This document shows positions 49,920 through 58,967 of a DNA stretch of 64,000 nucleotides, in pieces. The stretch is from Priapulus caudatus (Eukaryota > Priapulida > Priapulimorpha > Priapulimorphida > Priapulidae). The DNA lies in assembly GCF_000485595.1 (NCBI RefSeq), contig NW_014577097.1:334971-398970 (forward strand). Reading direction: 5' to 3'. The stretch's first letter is position 1, and every line of letters starts with the position of its first letter. Under the pieces are notes generated by a model. That model was given only the letters and a program-made list of their open reading frames with translations. It was not told the origin of the DNA and made no database searches. The translations under genes and the position numbers were made by a program.

Positions 49920-50815
49920 TCTCCCCAAGATGTGTAAGTATACGAAGTTTGGTCATGCTAGGTCAATTAGGGGCCGAGTTATAGAGCAGAAGATAAATAT
50001 GATAAAGGTCAAGGTCAAGGTCAATGTCAAATAAAGGTTGCAGTGACCTGGTTTCGGTACGCGACACACCTCCCCAAGATGATTGTGTAAGTATACCAAG
50101 TTTGGCCATGCTAGGTCAATTAGGGGTCGAGTTATAGAGCGGAGGGAAAGTATGATCAAGGTCAAGGTCAAGGTCAAGGTAAAATAAAAGCTGCAGTGAC
50201 CTGGTTTTGGTACGCGACACACAATCTCCCCAAGATGTGTAAGTATAGCAAGTTTGGTAGCTCTAGGTCAATTGGGGCCCGAGTTATAGAGCAGAAAGGA
50301 AATATGATCAAGGTCAAGATAAAGGTCAAATAAAGGTCGTAGTAACCTGGTTTTGGTAGCGCTAGGTCAATTAGGGGCCGAGTTATAGAGTGGAAGGGAA
50401 ATATGATCAAGGTAAAGGTCAAATAAAGGTCGCAGCGACCTGGTTTTGGTACGCTGCGCACCTTCTCCCCAAGATGTGTAAGTATACCAAGTTTGGTAGC
50501 GCTAGGTCAATTAGGGGCCGAGTTGGAGAGCAGAAGGGAAATATGATCAAGGTCAAGGCAAAGGTCAAATAAAGGTCGCCGCAGTGACCTGGGTTTGGTA
50601 CGCTGCTCACCTTCTCCCCAAGATGTGTAAGTATACCAAGTTTGGTAGCGCTAGGTCAATTAGGGGCCAAGTTAATCAAGGTCAAATAAAGGTCGCAGTG
50701 ACCTGGGTTTGGTACGCTGCTCACCTTCTCCCCAAGATGTGTAAGTATACCAAGTTTGGTAGCGCTAGGTGAATTAGGGGTAGAGTTATAGAGCAGAAGG
50801 GAAATTGTCGCCGTG
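49920..50815. repeat. ~130-bp tandem repeat with TCAAGGTCA half-sites
   Basis: Six to seven imperfect units, each with CCCCAAGATGTGTAAGTATA, CCAAGTTTGGTAGCGCTAGG, TCAATTAGGGGCCGAGTTAT, a run of AAGGTCA words and CGCAGTGACCTGGTTTTGGT. An inverted copy runs from about 63530 to the window end. TCAAGGTCA equals the extended nuclear-receptor half-site bound by FTZ-F1/ERR-type receptors; function here is not shown. Confidence 0.9.
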
Positions 50816-52260
50816 GCGGCGGCTGGGGAGACATGAAACCATAGTATCACCGCCGACTTCGTCGCGGGGGATACAATAATGTGATTGTCTAGCCACTTGA
50901 ATTATAAGATCCCTAGCATTCCTGATTCTGTACCACAGAGTTATAACTGTTTTCACGCATGTCCTGTATGTGTCAAAGGCAATAGAATTTCCTGCTTTAC
51001 AGAGAAGAGCACATACTCACTACTGGTGTGTTGGCAGTGATGTGTTGTAAGAATTGTAAAACTAAAATAACCTTTGGCGCTCAATCAGGTAAATCGTAGA
51101 AAGCACAACAAAATCACTACGAGCAACACAATAACTATATGAATAAGACATTTATTCAAGGACCTCTTGACTAGCTATACAGGAAAATAACAAGAATTGA
51201 GTTACAGTCGTACAGCCAGGACTGCGTTGTCTACTTGTATGACACTCGTACAAACGTTCATCAACGCGCCCCAGTACCCCAACAGAGTTAGTTCTTTATA
51301 AAAAAGTAGTTTTAGTTGTACTCTACTTGTCGTGTGTGCAACCGTAGCGTTGCCATGACAATCTATGAGACCCCCGTACATACTAACTAACCACTACCCT
51401 GCACATATCAATCGGCAAGTCGTTCCCAACTCTGATGTCCGGTGTGCAATTCATTGGTCCAAAAATATGAAATCAAAATTTTTCCCAAGGTCCTGCAAAT
51501 CAGCTATGTATAGTAAAAACTTAATTCATAACCTACATGTGTGACCAAAAAATATATTTACAAAACCCCCATGCACAACATAATTGTCTATAACATGCAA
51601 TTATTGCAAAGGAAATTGTCACGATCGGTCTGCCAGGCCCCACAGCAACGTGCGCACCGCGACAGCCACCGCACGCCTTATGTAATGTACGAGGCCTCCT
51701 CGAGTGTCCAATGTCGACACCAAAACAGATCGGCCTACAGAGATTGTCCTACAAATTATTCGCACGCCTCATTTCATCGCTCAATGATTGTATATTTATT
51801 ACAAGTTCCAACGCTGCTTCCTCCCTGCGTGCTCCGCCTCTTTTGGTTTCCCACTATCGTATGCACTCCCGCCTTCCTTCTGCCGTCCCTCCTTCTCCTT
51901 GTACGTACCCCTTCCCTCTGCCCTCTTCTACCCCGCCTCACAACCCGACCCTTTCACGGCAGCAGCTAACTAACCTTATCTTTCCGCCAACAGAGGGGGG
52001 GGGGGAGTTGTTGGTCCCTTAACACCGATCACGTTACGTACAACCACCGACACCCAGCCCTCTCCTGCGCTAAGGGGTGGAGTGGTTGTTGACAGCGCTG
52101 GGCGTGGAACAAGCTCGGGAAGGGCGTGGGTGGGAGGGACCCTATGTATATTCATTCACACACCGGCTGTAAGGGAATTGCACCCTCTTGCACAACTGAT
52201 ACATCTCGAGGGTAGCAAACGTAGCGTAATGCTGCATTAAATCAACTTTTATGTGGCCAG

Positions 52261-52327
52261 AGAGACGCGGATACAATCTCACATGGAGCTCTACAACAGA
52301 TATCGAGTGGCAAGGCTTCGGATGCAG
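52261..52327 (+). CDS. Candidate internal exon, unknown protein
   Basis: A short segment opens after GGCCAG (TTTTATTGCAG in the inverted copy, a much better acceptor) and closes at GGATGCAG before GTGAAC. The longest frame reads IQSHMELYNRYRVARLRMQ, protein-like and basic; I cannot name it. The inverted copy at 61982-62044 keeps the same ends but has four fewer bases, so the frame is uncertain. It lies on the strand opposite to MED13. Chance remains likely. Confidence 0.22.
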
Positions 52328-53164
52328 GTGAACGCGCTACAAACTCTGGTAGAAATCGACGTGCAGCGCCACACGACGGCACACAAAACAGTATTGTAGC
52401 TAACGATACCATGATATATAATAATATATAGAAACATTTGCAGAGCTTAGAGCTTTGCTTTCTCTTTTCTCTCTATCTATCTCTCTCCCGACATCTTACT
52501 CTTCGTTTACGATAGAAATCTGTTGTTATTAAACATTTATACAGAAAGTTGGCAATTTTGTACATTTTAAAGTCTCTAGTAAGTTCATATAGTACAACTT
52601 TACTCCGCACGAGGGCACTTTTAACTGCAACCGCCACGCACACACATTTTATATGACGTTTTTTGAAGAATTTTCTCCGCAACTTTTTGTTAAAAGAACT
52701 AAATACGATTTTTTCTGCTAAGACTACATCAGTGCAGTAAATCAAAGCACAAGCTACACAGCCGACCCCCTCGCCTCGTGTCGTTGCTTCTGTCTCACTA
52801 TGCCTCGTGCGGCCACACCAAACCTGTCATGACATCTCAATATTTAATATATACAAAATAAATAGATTTTCTCAGTTTTTCCTTTCGAAAACATACTCTG
52901 TTTACAGTAGATTGGAATGGCCAGCACACTTCAGGCACCGCCGTTCCTATGCTACGTACACAAACACACCATCTTACATTCATATATATATATATACGTT
53001 TCGTAACAAACTTGTTGTTGGGACAATGCTTAGATATATATAATACAGCGAACCACATGCGACAGTTTCATATCCCGCTCTGGCAGAATCAGGGTTCATC
53101 GTAATCTCATGCCATGCCATACATCACCTCCTCCCGTCACTGCAACGTAACGGTTGCGTGCAGC

Positions 53165-53400
53165 CAACACACCATATTGCATATTTCCTATTCTCAATCG
53201 GCAGCGCCACAGGCTTGCGCGATGGCGTTACAGGTGGCGCCACCAGCTCGTGCGGCAGCACAGCAGACGAGCACGTTATAGGTAGCGCCACCAGGCTGCA
53301 TAATGCAAGTGAGCATGTCATAGGTGGCGCCGCCTGGCCGTGCGACCTTGGTGGCAAGCACATTATTGGTGGTGCCACCAGCACACATCTGGAAGACCCT
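53165..53400. repeat. GGTGGCGCCACC tandem repeat
   Basis: Four to five units of about 50 bases, each with a GGTGGCGCCACCAG-like palindrome and GAGCATGTCATAG or GAGCACGTTATAG. Several contain YAGRKGGCRS, the 3' part of the CTCF consensus (for example ATAGGTGGCGCC). The inverted copy is at 60860-61090. Confidence 0.75.
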
Positions 53401-53736
53401 GGTCTGTGTATGGTGTCAGTGAGTAGGGGTTCATTTCACAATACAGTACAATACTGGCGTTTGCAAAAAACATCCGCTAATAAATAAAGCGCCCATAAGT
53501 TAAATGATCAGTGCTGACCTCTACGAGATAAATAGAATAACGGAGAGCGAGCCACCCCCACAGAGTATGGTAACCTCACGTTGCCACGGCGACACATACT
53601 GTGATATAATACAATAACATAGCCTTTATATAACATTTCAATTTTGTACAGTTAACAATGGTAATAGGAAATGCCTATAACGTCTGTGGCCCCATGTGCC
53701 TGCGTGCCACTCACACTTATGCACACGATATAATCC

Positions 53737-53742
53737 TTTATT
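53737..53742 (-). promoter_or_regulatory. Possible polyadenylation signal for MED13 copy A
   Basis: AATAAA on the minus strand, in the context TGTAAATAAAGGATT, is the first exact hexamer I find downstream of the MED13 stop at 55256. If used, the 3' UTR would be about 1.5 kb and would include the CTCF-type array and the 29-bp minisatellite. The same hexamer is kept in the inverted copy (60492-60497). Confidence 0.3.
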
Positions 53743-53933
53743 TACAACGACAGCCACATTTGGCAGTACCCCCCCCCCCCCCCCCCCGGGTGACAACTCA
53801 TCGAAATACTGGCGTCTTATACGACGGCAAAAATCATATATTACTTATTCAACTACATTCAATCGATGGTAAAATGCCTCAATGTTACAATACATTCACT
53901 TTACCCTCACCTTACACGTGTATCGCCCCACCG

Positions 53934-54500
53934 CAGACCAGACAGGCAAGCGCCCCCTGCTGGTTGCCAGACAGGCAAGAGCCACCTGCTGGTTGCCAGA
54001 CAGGCAAGCGGCCCCTGCTGGTTGCCAGACAGGTAAGCGCCACCTGCTGGTTGCCAGACAGGCAAGTGCGCCCTGCTGTTTGCCAGACAGGCAAGTGTGC
54101 CCTGCTGTTTGCCAGACAGACAAGTGTGCCCTGCTGTTTGCCAGACAGGCAAGCACCCCCTGCTGGTTGCCAGACAGGCAAGCACCCCCTGCTGGTTGCC
54201 AGACAGGCAAGCACCACCTGCTGGTTGCCAGACAGGCAAGTGCGCCCTGCTGGTTGCCAGACAGGCAAAGGTGCGCCTGCTGTTTGCCAGACAGGCAAGG
54301 TGCTGCCCTGCTGTTTCGGCCAGACTGACCACAGTGTGCCCTGCTGTTTGCCAGGACAGACTAGCTGTGCCTGCCTGTTTGCCAGACAGGCAGTTGCCCG
54401 CTGATTGCCGGACGACAATGGTGCTGCTTTTGCCAGCAGACAAGTGTGCCTGGTAGTTAGTGCAGGACAGACAAGTGATTGCCCTGCTGGTTTGCAGACA
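53934..54500. repeat. 29-bp minisatellite CCTGCTGGTTGCCAGACAGG
   Basis: About nineteen units; the first eleven keep a 29-base period exactly (GACAGGCAAG starts at 53941, 53970, 53999 and so on). Because 29 is not a multiple of three, three units make a 29-residue super-repeat with no stop, so long open frames exist on both strands (for example 53882-54328 plus and 53912-54418 minus). A reverse-complemented, indel-rich copy is at 59715-60300. Confidence 0.95.
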
Positions 54501-54639
54501 GGACAATGTGCTGCTGTGAAGCGTGCCCCCTATATGTACGCACTGTGGTCGTGACTAGTGAGCAGCTCTTTCGCGTGAAATGTTACAGCTTTGTCGTGGA
54601 TGCACCCAAGTCCGTCCTCCACCATTTCCTCACGTCTTC

Positions 54640-54819
54640 TTCTTGATCACTCTCTCACTCTCTCTCGCTCTCTTCCTCACTCTCGCTCTCTTCCTCACTC
54701 TCACTCCCCTTCATCTCGCTCTCTCTCTTATCCGCCTCTATTTTCTCTCTCCGCTCTCGCCTCTCGGCTCTCGCTCTCGCTCTGTCGCTCTCGCTTCTCG
54801 CTCTCGGCTCCTCGCTCTC

Positions 54820-54855
<36 letters not shown>

Positions 54856-54896
54856 ATCTCTCTCTCTCTCTCTCTCTCTCTTCTCTTCCTCTCTGT
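54640..54896. repeat. CT-rich microsatellite
   Basis: Interrupted CTCGCTCT and CTCTCT runs, matched by GA runs at 59325-59580 in the inverted copy. Confidence 0.9.
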
Positions 54897-55255
54897 TCAC
54901 GCTGCAACACCTGGTCGACAATCGATCATCCACAAGCTGCGACACGACACATGTGCACACGTAAGCGCCGGACGCGACGACAAGCCCCGCGGACGGACCG
55001 CAGAGGCGGCACGTAGAACTTACGGCGGCACCATGCGCCGTAATTGCTGCACATCCCAGCCGCTGAGGGGCGCCACCTGCGTTGTCTAGTCATATGGTGG
55101 GCTCGTGCGGCGGCGCCACGTGAGCGTCTAGACGTAGATGCGCGCCCTGTGCGGTCGTCTAGCCAGTATGATGGCGCCATTGTGCGTCGTCAGCCAGTAG
55201 ATGGTGCCACGGTGCGTTCGTCTAGCCATAGGTAGGGCGGGTGCGGGGGCGCGTC

Positions 55256-55392
55256 TCAGAGCAGCGGCGCGACAGCACGTGGTACATCTGCGATGAGCAC
55301 CTGCAGGTGTACGGGTAGACGATGAGCGTCTCTCGTTCGTCACGGCGTCCATGCTCAGCCACGACAGGTGGTTGTACTGCTCCAGCACAAAC
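55256..55392 (-). CDS. MED13: MED13 last exon, copy A (frameshifted as assembled)
   Basis: The minus strand reads FVLEQYNHLSWLSMDAVTNE immediately after an acceptor (GGCAG), the start of the conserved MED13 C-terminal signature that ends the protein. Compared with intact copy B (133 nt), this copy is 137 nt: four extra bases at three places break the frame after the first half. The stop codon and splice acceptor are preserved. It lies in linear order downstream of the two upstream exons at 56-57 kb, so it is the natural 3' end if the extra bases are sequencing errors. Position 8 of the peptide is His here, Gln in copy B. Confidence 0.85.
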
Positions 55393-55568
55393 CTGCCAAA
55401 CACACAACAACATGGCGTATTATTATTGTTATTACGTATTATTATTTATTAATCTTTATTGCATGTATTTCAATACAAATACAGGACTAAATGCTGAAGA
55501 CGTTATGCTACCTGGCAGTGCGGCGACGTGCAGCAGCACCGCGTGAACTACGATGAACCTATGCTTAC

Positions 55569-55679
55569 CGTTAGCACATCGTACGTGTGGCTGGAATCCA
55601 GTGCGTGCGTGTGTTCTCTGTGTGGGCGTTCTGATGCAGCGACAGGTCATGATAGGACTGCTCCGAGATGTGCACGACA
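55569..55679 (-). CDS. MED13: MED13 penultimate exon, copy A
   Basis: Flanked by acceptor GGTTACAG and donor GTAAGC on the minus strand. It is 111 nt, one base longer than the intact 110-nt copy B. It encodes a counterpart of the conserved region ending HPLDSSHTYDVLR, where the last Arg codon is split across the intron to the last exon. Single-base differences disturb the middle of the frame. Confidence 0.82.
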
Positions 55680-55689
55680 CTGTAACCAA

Positions 55690-56010
55690 GCAATAATACA
55701 TTCAACACGCGTAACCAAGCAACAATATTATCAATACCGTAACTAAGCAACAATACATCAACACTGTAACCAAGCAACAATAGATCAACACCTGTAACCA
55801 AGCCAACAATATATCAATACGCGTAACCAAGCCAACAATACATCAAAACAGTAACCAAGCAACAATACATCAACACCGTAACCAAGCAACATATATCAAT
55901 ACCGTTACAGCAACATATATCAATACCGTTACCAAGCAACAATACATCAACACCGTAACCAGCAACAATATATCAACACCGTAACCAAGCAACAAATACA
56001 CCAACGCCAT
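55690..56010. repeat. Intronic ~28-bp minisatellite (MED13)
   Basis: About twelve units of CCGTAACCAAGCAACAATAC followed by ATCAACA or ATCAATA. They fill the intron between the MED13 penultimate exon and the exon at 56263-56399. The array reappears next to copy B (58366-58495) and inverted at the start of copy C. Confidence 0.9.
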
Positions 56011-56262
56011 AACCAAGCAATGGTCAGTTAACAATGCAATCACGTAATAAACAGCTAACAACGATCAGTTAGCAATTTTAAATAAGAAAGGATTCCTTAA
56101 ACACTGTAACCAAGCAACGATTCATTAAACCGGCAACCAAACGCCAACAACATTTATGTCATTTCTGAAGCAATGATTGTTAACAACATAACACTTCATA
56201 GATGCCTCCTTGACAGGTACAATGTGTTCCAAGCGAGCTACCGCTGAAGTGAGAAACAGTAC

Positions 56263-56399
56263 CTTGAAGAAGGCAGGCTGCTGGCGCCTCTGCCTGTGGA
56301 CAGGATGACAGAACCAGCGTGGCAGAGGTCGGTCTTCCGGGGGAGACGTAGTAGCAAGGGACTGCTACGCGGCTGCTGCCGCAGCGCTGGAACTTCATC
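56263..56399 (-). CDS. MED13: MED13 exon with QQPLALGYYVS/WFWSSCPQA-type region
   Basis: The acceptor CCCTCAG precedes GATGAAGTTCC; the donor is AAG before GTACTG. Frame 1 begins DEVPALRQQP, frame 2 then reads CYYVSPGRPTS, frame 3 LPRWF and frame 2 again SSCPQAEAP. These are the successive parts of a conserved C-terminal MED13 stretch (family pattern LxQQPLALGYYVS, then WFWSxCPQA and FLK). The assembled exon is 137 nt; 138 would keep the frame, so small indels explain the frame changes. It begins in phase 0 after the upstream exon and ends in phase 0 before the penultimate exon (K followed by CALHI), matching the family order FLK then ASLH. Confidence 0.85.
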
Positions 56400-56604
56400 C
56401 TGAGGGTCGGTCAGTGCTGAGCCTGTTAACACGCAGACGTTACCCGGTTACCACACAGATGCAGACGCCGCACGCGCAAACGCTTCATTCAACATACTCA
56501 CTCATTATCTCTCATTTACTCACTTACGTTGTATATCACTCAATATTCTGCCGGTGTTGACAAACAGCAGAAACTGCGTTGGAAATGCGAGGCGTACTGC
56601 GCAC

Positions 56605-56690
56605 GCTCAGCTACGGTACTCACAAGCTCAGCTACGGTACTCACAAGCTCAGCTACGGTACTCACAAGCTCAGCTACGGTAATCACAACT
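56605..56690. repeat. 21-bp intronic tandem repeat
   Basis: Four units of AGCTACGGTACTCACAAGCTC within the intron between the MED13 exons at 56864 and 56399. Confidence 0.9.
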
Positions 56691-56863
56691 ACCTCACATC
56701 CACTCAAAGTTCTGCCGACGGGACAAACAGAGACGCCAGATCTACTCGGACTACCACGCTTTGCAATCTTAATTCTACTCGTCACTCTCCTGACATGACA
56801 GACACCCTAGCGTTGACGCACGAACGCCGGCCTGAGAGGGCGCCACCAACGCGCGATGCTCAC

Positions 56864-57094
56864 CTTGGACAGACCTCCCGAGGAGAAAGCCGACGGCTCC
56901 CCCATCGTGGGCGAGATCGGCGCGGACTGGTGACCGGCGCGACCTGGTGACCCGGGCGGCGAGCCGAGGTCGGTGTCCGTGATGTTGAAGATGTTGCTCA
57001 TGTCAGCGATGTCATCGTGCATTAGACTCGTGAAGATGTCCACGCCGAGGTTGTCGATCGCGCTGTCACCGAGGAACGGGGCCGTCGCCGGCGC
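56864..57094 (-). CDS. MED13: MED13 acidic/Ser-Pro-rich exon
   Basis: An uninterrupted 231-nt, phase-0 exon (77 codons) with acceptor GTGTTGCAG and donor AAG before GTGAGC. The peptide is acidic, with two DI-F/NIF clusters (VDIFTSLMHDDIADMSNIFN) then LGSPPGSPG and a Ser-rich end. MED13 proteins have an acidic, Ser/Pro-rich linker before the C-terminal domain; the next exon continues in frame. MED13 belongs to the CDK8 kinase module and links it to core Mediator in the nucleus. Upstream exons are not in the window: beyond 57.6 kb the sequence turns into the duplicated copy B. Confidence 0.8.
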
Positions 57095-57179
57095 CTGCAA
57101 CACACAGCAACGATGCAACACAACGCGCATAGCAACACGCATGTCAACTAGATCAGCCAACAATCGGAAAATGACTGGC

Positions 57180-57445
57180 AGTGGCGGCGCAAACCCCCAA
57201 TCTTGTTTCTACGATTTTTTTTAAATCAACCTTGTTTCCAAGACTTTTTTTAAACCCCCAACCTTGTTTCCAAGACTTTTTTTAAACCCCCAACATTGTT
57301 TCTGCGACCTTTCTAAACCCACAAGCTAGTTTCTAAAGCCTTTTTAAACCCACAACCTTGTTTCCACGACTTTTCTTAAATTCAACCTTGTTTCCAAGAC
57401 TTTTTTACACCCTCAACCTTGTTTCTACGACCTTTCTAAACACAA
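57180..57445. repeat. ~33-bp tandem repeat AACCTTGTTTCCAAGAC
   Basis: Seven to eight units, each AACCTTGTTTCCAAGAC or TTTCTACGACC followed by TTTTTTTAAACCCCC. It lies in the intron upstream of the 57094 acceptor and is followed by the junction to copy B near 57.6 kb. Confidence 0.9.
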
Positions 57446-57778
57446 GACCTTGCCTCAAACCGCAAGCATGTGCATGCGCGTACGTAAGCAAACCCTCAAC
57501 CCTGCTTTAAACCGTCGGTTTGCATATCCTTATGACGTCCTGACCCCACTACACACTCACACACGTTCACAACGCTTCACCCGACCCTCATGTGCGTGCG
57601 CGCGTACGTACCTGACACCGTCGACAATCATCATCCACAAGCGCACGACACATGTGCACACAGTACAGCCGCGACGGACGACAAGCCGCCGCGACGGACC
57701 GCAGAGCGGCACGTAGAACTACGGCGGCACCATGCCGCCGTACATTGTGCACATCCCAGGCGAGGGCGCCACCTGCGT

Positions 57779-57935
57779 TGTCTAGTCAGTAGGGGGCGCG
57801 TGCGAGGGCGCCACGTGAGTCGTCTAGCCAGTAGATGGCGCCCTGTGCGTCGTCTAGCCAGTAGATGGCGCCATGTGCGTCGTCTAGCCAGTAGATGGTG
57901 CCACGTGCGTCGTCTAGCCAGTAGGGGGCGCGTGC
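57779..57935 (-). promoter_or_regulatory. 30-bp array of CTCF-type motifs downstream of MED13
   Basis: Five units, the last four spaced exactly 30 bases, of CGTCTAGCCAGTAGATGGCG. CCAGTAGATGGCGC (57828-57841 and 57858-57871) and CCAGTAGGGGGCGC (57918-57931) match every position of the CTCF consensus CCASYAGRKGGCRS; 57888-57901 and 57786-57799 differ at one position. The array lies 12-170 bases past the MED13 stop codon, so in the 3' UTR or just beyond. Noisier versions are at 55080-55240 and 59035-59160. Binding is inferred from motif only. Confidence 0.7.
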
Positions 57936-57946
57936 GGGGGCGCGTC

Positions 57947-58079
57947 TCAGAGCAGGGCGGACAGCACGTGGTACATCTGCATGAGCACCTGCAGGTGTAC
58001 GGGTAGACATGAGCGTCTCTCGTTCGTCACGGCGTCCATGCTCAGCCACGACAGCTGGTTGTACTGCTCCAGCACAAAC
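57947..58079 (-). CDS. MED13: MED13 last exon, copy B (intact)
   Basis: After acceptor GTTGCAG the 133-nt exon reads FVLEQYNQLSWLSMDAVTNE, then RRSCLPVHLQVLMQMYHVLS and ALL, and ends at TGA (57947-57949). FVLEQYN-LSWL and SCLP-H--VL are the hallmark of the MED13 C-terminus. Its first base completes the split Arg codon from the penultimate exon. It is the only one of three copies with no frameshift, which supports both the gene call and the exon borders. The CTCF-type array begins a few bases after the stop. Confidence 0.93.
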
Positions 58080-58254
58080 CTGCAACACCACAACAACATG
58101 GGATTATTATTATTGTTATTACGTATTATTATTATTAAATCTTTATTGCATGTATTTCAATTACAAATACAGACTAATGCTGAAGACGTTATGCTACCTG
58201 CAGTGCGGCGACGTGCAGCCAGCACGCGTGAACCTACGATGAACCTATGCTTAC

Positions 58255-58364
58255 CGTAGCACATCGTACGTGTGGCTGGAATCCAGTGGATGCGTGTTCT
58301 GCTGTGTGGGGTTCTGATGCAGCGACAGGTCATGATAGGACTGCTCCGAGATGTGCAACGCACA
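58255..58364 (-). CDS. MED13: MED13 penultimate exon, copy B (intact)
   Basis: A 110-nt exon between TTACAG and GTAAGC. It reads CALHISEQSYHDLSLHQNPT, then QQNTHPLDSSHTYDVL and two bases of the Arg codon. The family has (K)ASLH at the start and HPLDS--TSDVLR at the end, so order and content match. The start is in phase 0 with the Lys that ends the exon at 56263. As placed, this copy lies upstream of the exons that should precede it, so the assembled order cannot be transcribed as one normal MED13 mRNA. Confidence 0.92.
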
Positions 58365-58537
58365 CTGTAACCAAGCAATAATACATCAACACCGTAACCA
58401 AGCAACAATATATCAATACCGTAACTAAGCAACAATACATCAACACTGTAACCAAGCAACAATAGATCAACACTGTAACCAAGCAACAATAATATTTTTG
58501 CTTGTTCGGTGTTGAATGTATTTTTGCTTCGGTACAG

Positions 58538-58650
58538 TGTGCGTTGCACATCTTCGGAGAGTCCTATCATGACTGCTCGCGCATTCAGAACGCCCACCAC
58601 GCAGACACGACACGCACGGCGATTCCAGCACTACGTACGAGTGCTACACG
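58538..58650 (+). pseudogene. MED13: MED13 penultimate exon, copy C (indel-bearing)
   Basis: Plus-strand copy with acceptor GGTACAG and donor GTAAAA; it starts TGTGCGTTGCACATC like copy B. It is 113 nt instead of 110, so the frame is broken. Breaks may be sequencing errors and not true mutations. Confidence 0.8.
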
Positions 58651-58828
58651 GTAAAATAGGTTCATCGTAGGTTCACAGCGTGGCTGGCTGCACGTCGGCA
58701 CTGCGGTAGCTATACGGGTCTCAGCATTTAGTCTGTATTTGCTCATCTGAAATACAGCAATTTTAGATAATTATAATAATAATACGTAATAACAATAATA
58801 ATAATCATGTTGTTGTGTGTCTTGGCAG

Positions 58829-58967
58829 GTTTGTTGCTGGGCAGTACAACCAGCTGTCGTGGCCTGAGCATGCGACGCCGTGCCGAATCGGAGAGACGCT
58901 ATGGTCTACCGTATCACCTGTGCAGGTGCTCATGCAGATGTACCACGGCTTGTCGCGCCCTCTCTGA
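58829..58967 (+). pseudogene. MED13: MED13 last exon, copy C (indel-bearing)
   Basis: Follows TTGGCAG on the plus strand and ends at TGA (58965-58967). Sequence such as CAGTACAACCAGCTGTCGTG equals copy B, but net six extra bases in several places disrupt the frame. It shares the CAG (Gln) codon with copy B against copy A, which fits B and C being the two halves of one fold. Confidence 0.82.

Larger units (their letters stand above)
49920..55850 (+). repeat. Left arm of giant inverted duplication (copy A)
   Basis: This segment recurs reverse-complemented at 58490-64000, where the window ends. Paired landmarks keep a nearly constant sum of coordinates (about 114220 to 114345), so the fold axis is near 57.1 kb and the non-symmetric spacer spans about 55.85-58.49 kb. 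The arms differ by many single-base indels. The arm holds the nuclear-receptor-type repeats, GGCGCC repeats, the 29-bp minisatellite and the MED13 3' end. Confidence 0.93.
57605..58490 (-). repeat. Third copy (B) of the MED13 3' segment
   Basis: Direct copy of roughly 54905-55850, placed upstream of the other MED13 exons on the minus strand. Its left junction is near CTGACACCGTCGACAATC at about 57610; its right end merges at about 58490 with inverted copy C. Its exons are error-free. Confidence 0.9.

Noticed and set aside
52473-52745. 90-residue Lys/Arg-rich protein on the minus strand
   Set aside because: The mirrored copy (61597-61830) reads a different, shorter frame; no domain or splice support.
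53934-54500. CRISPR-like array of regularly spaced repeats
   Set aside because: The period is a plain 29-bp tandem repeat with only a few variable bases and no spacers; no cas genes, and the DNA is clearly eukaryotic.
54640-55089. Ser/Leu-rich secreted protein
   Set aside because: It is a CT microsatellite read through into the MED13 3' flank on the opposite strand.
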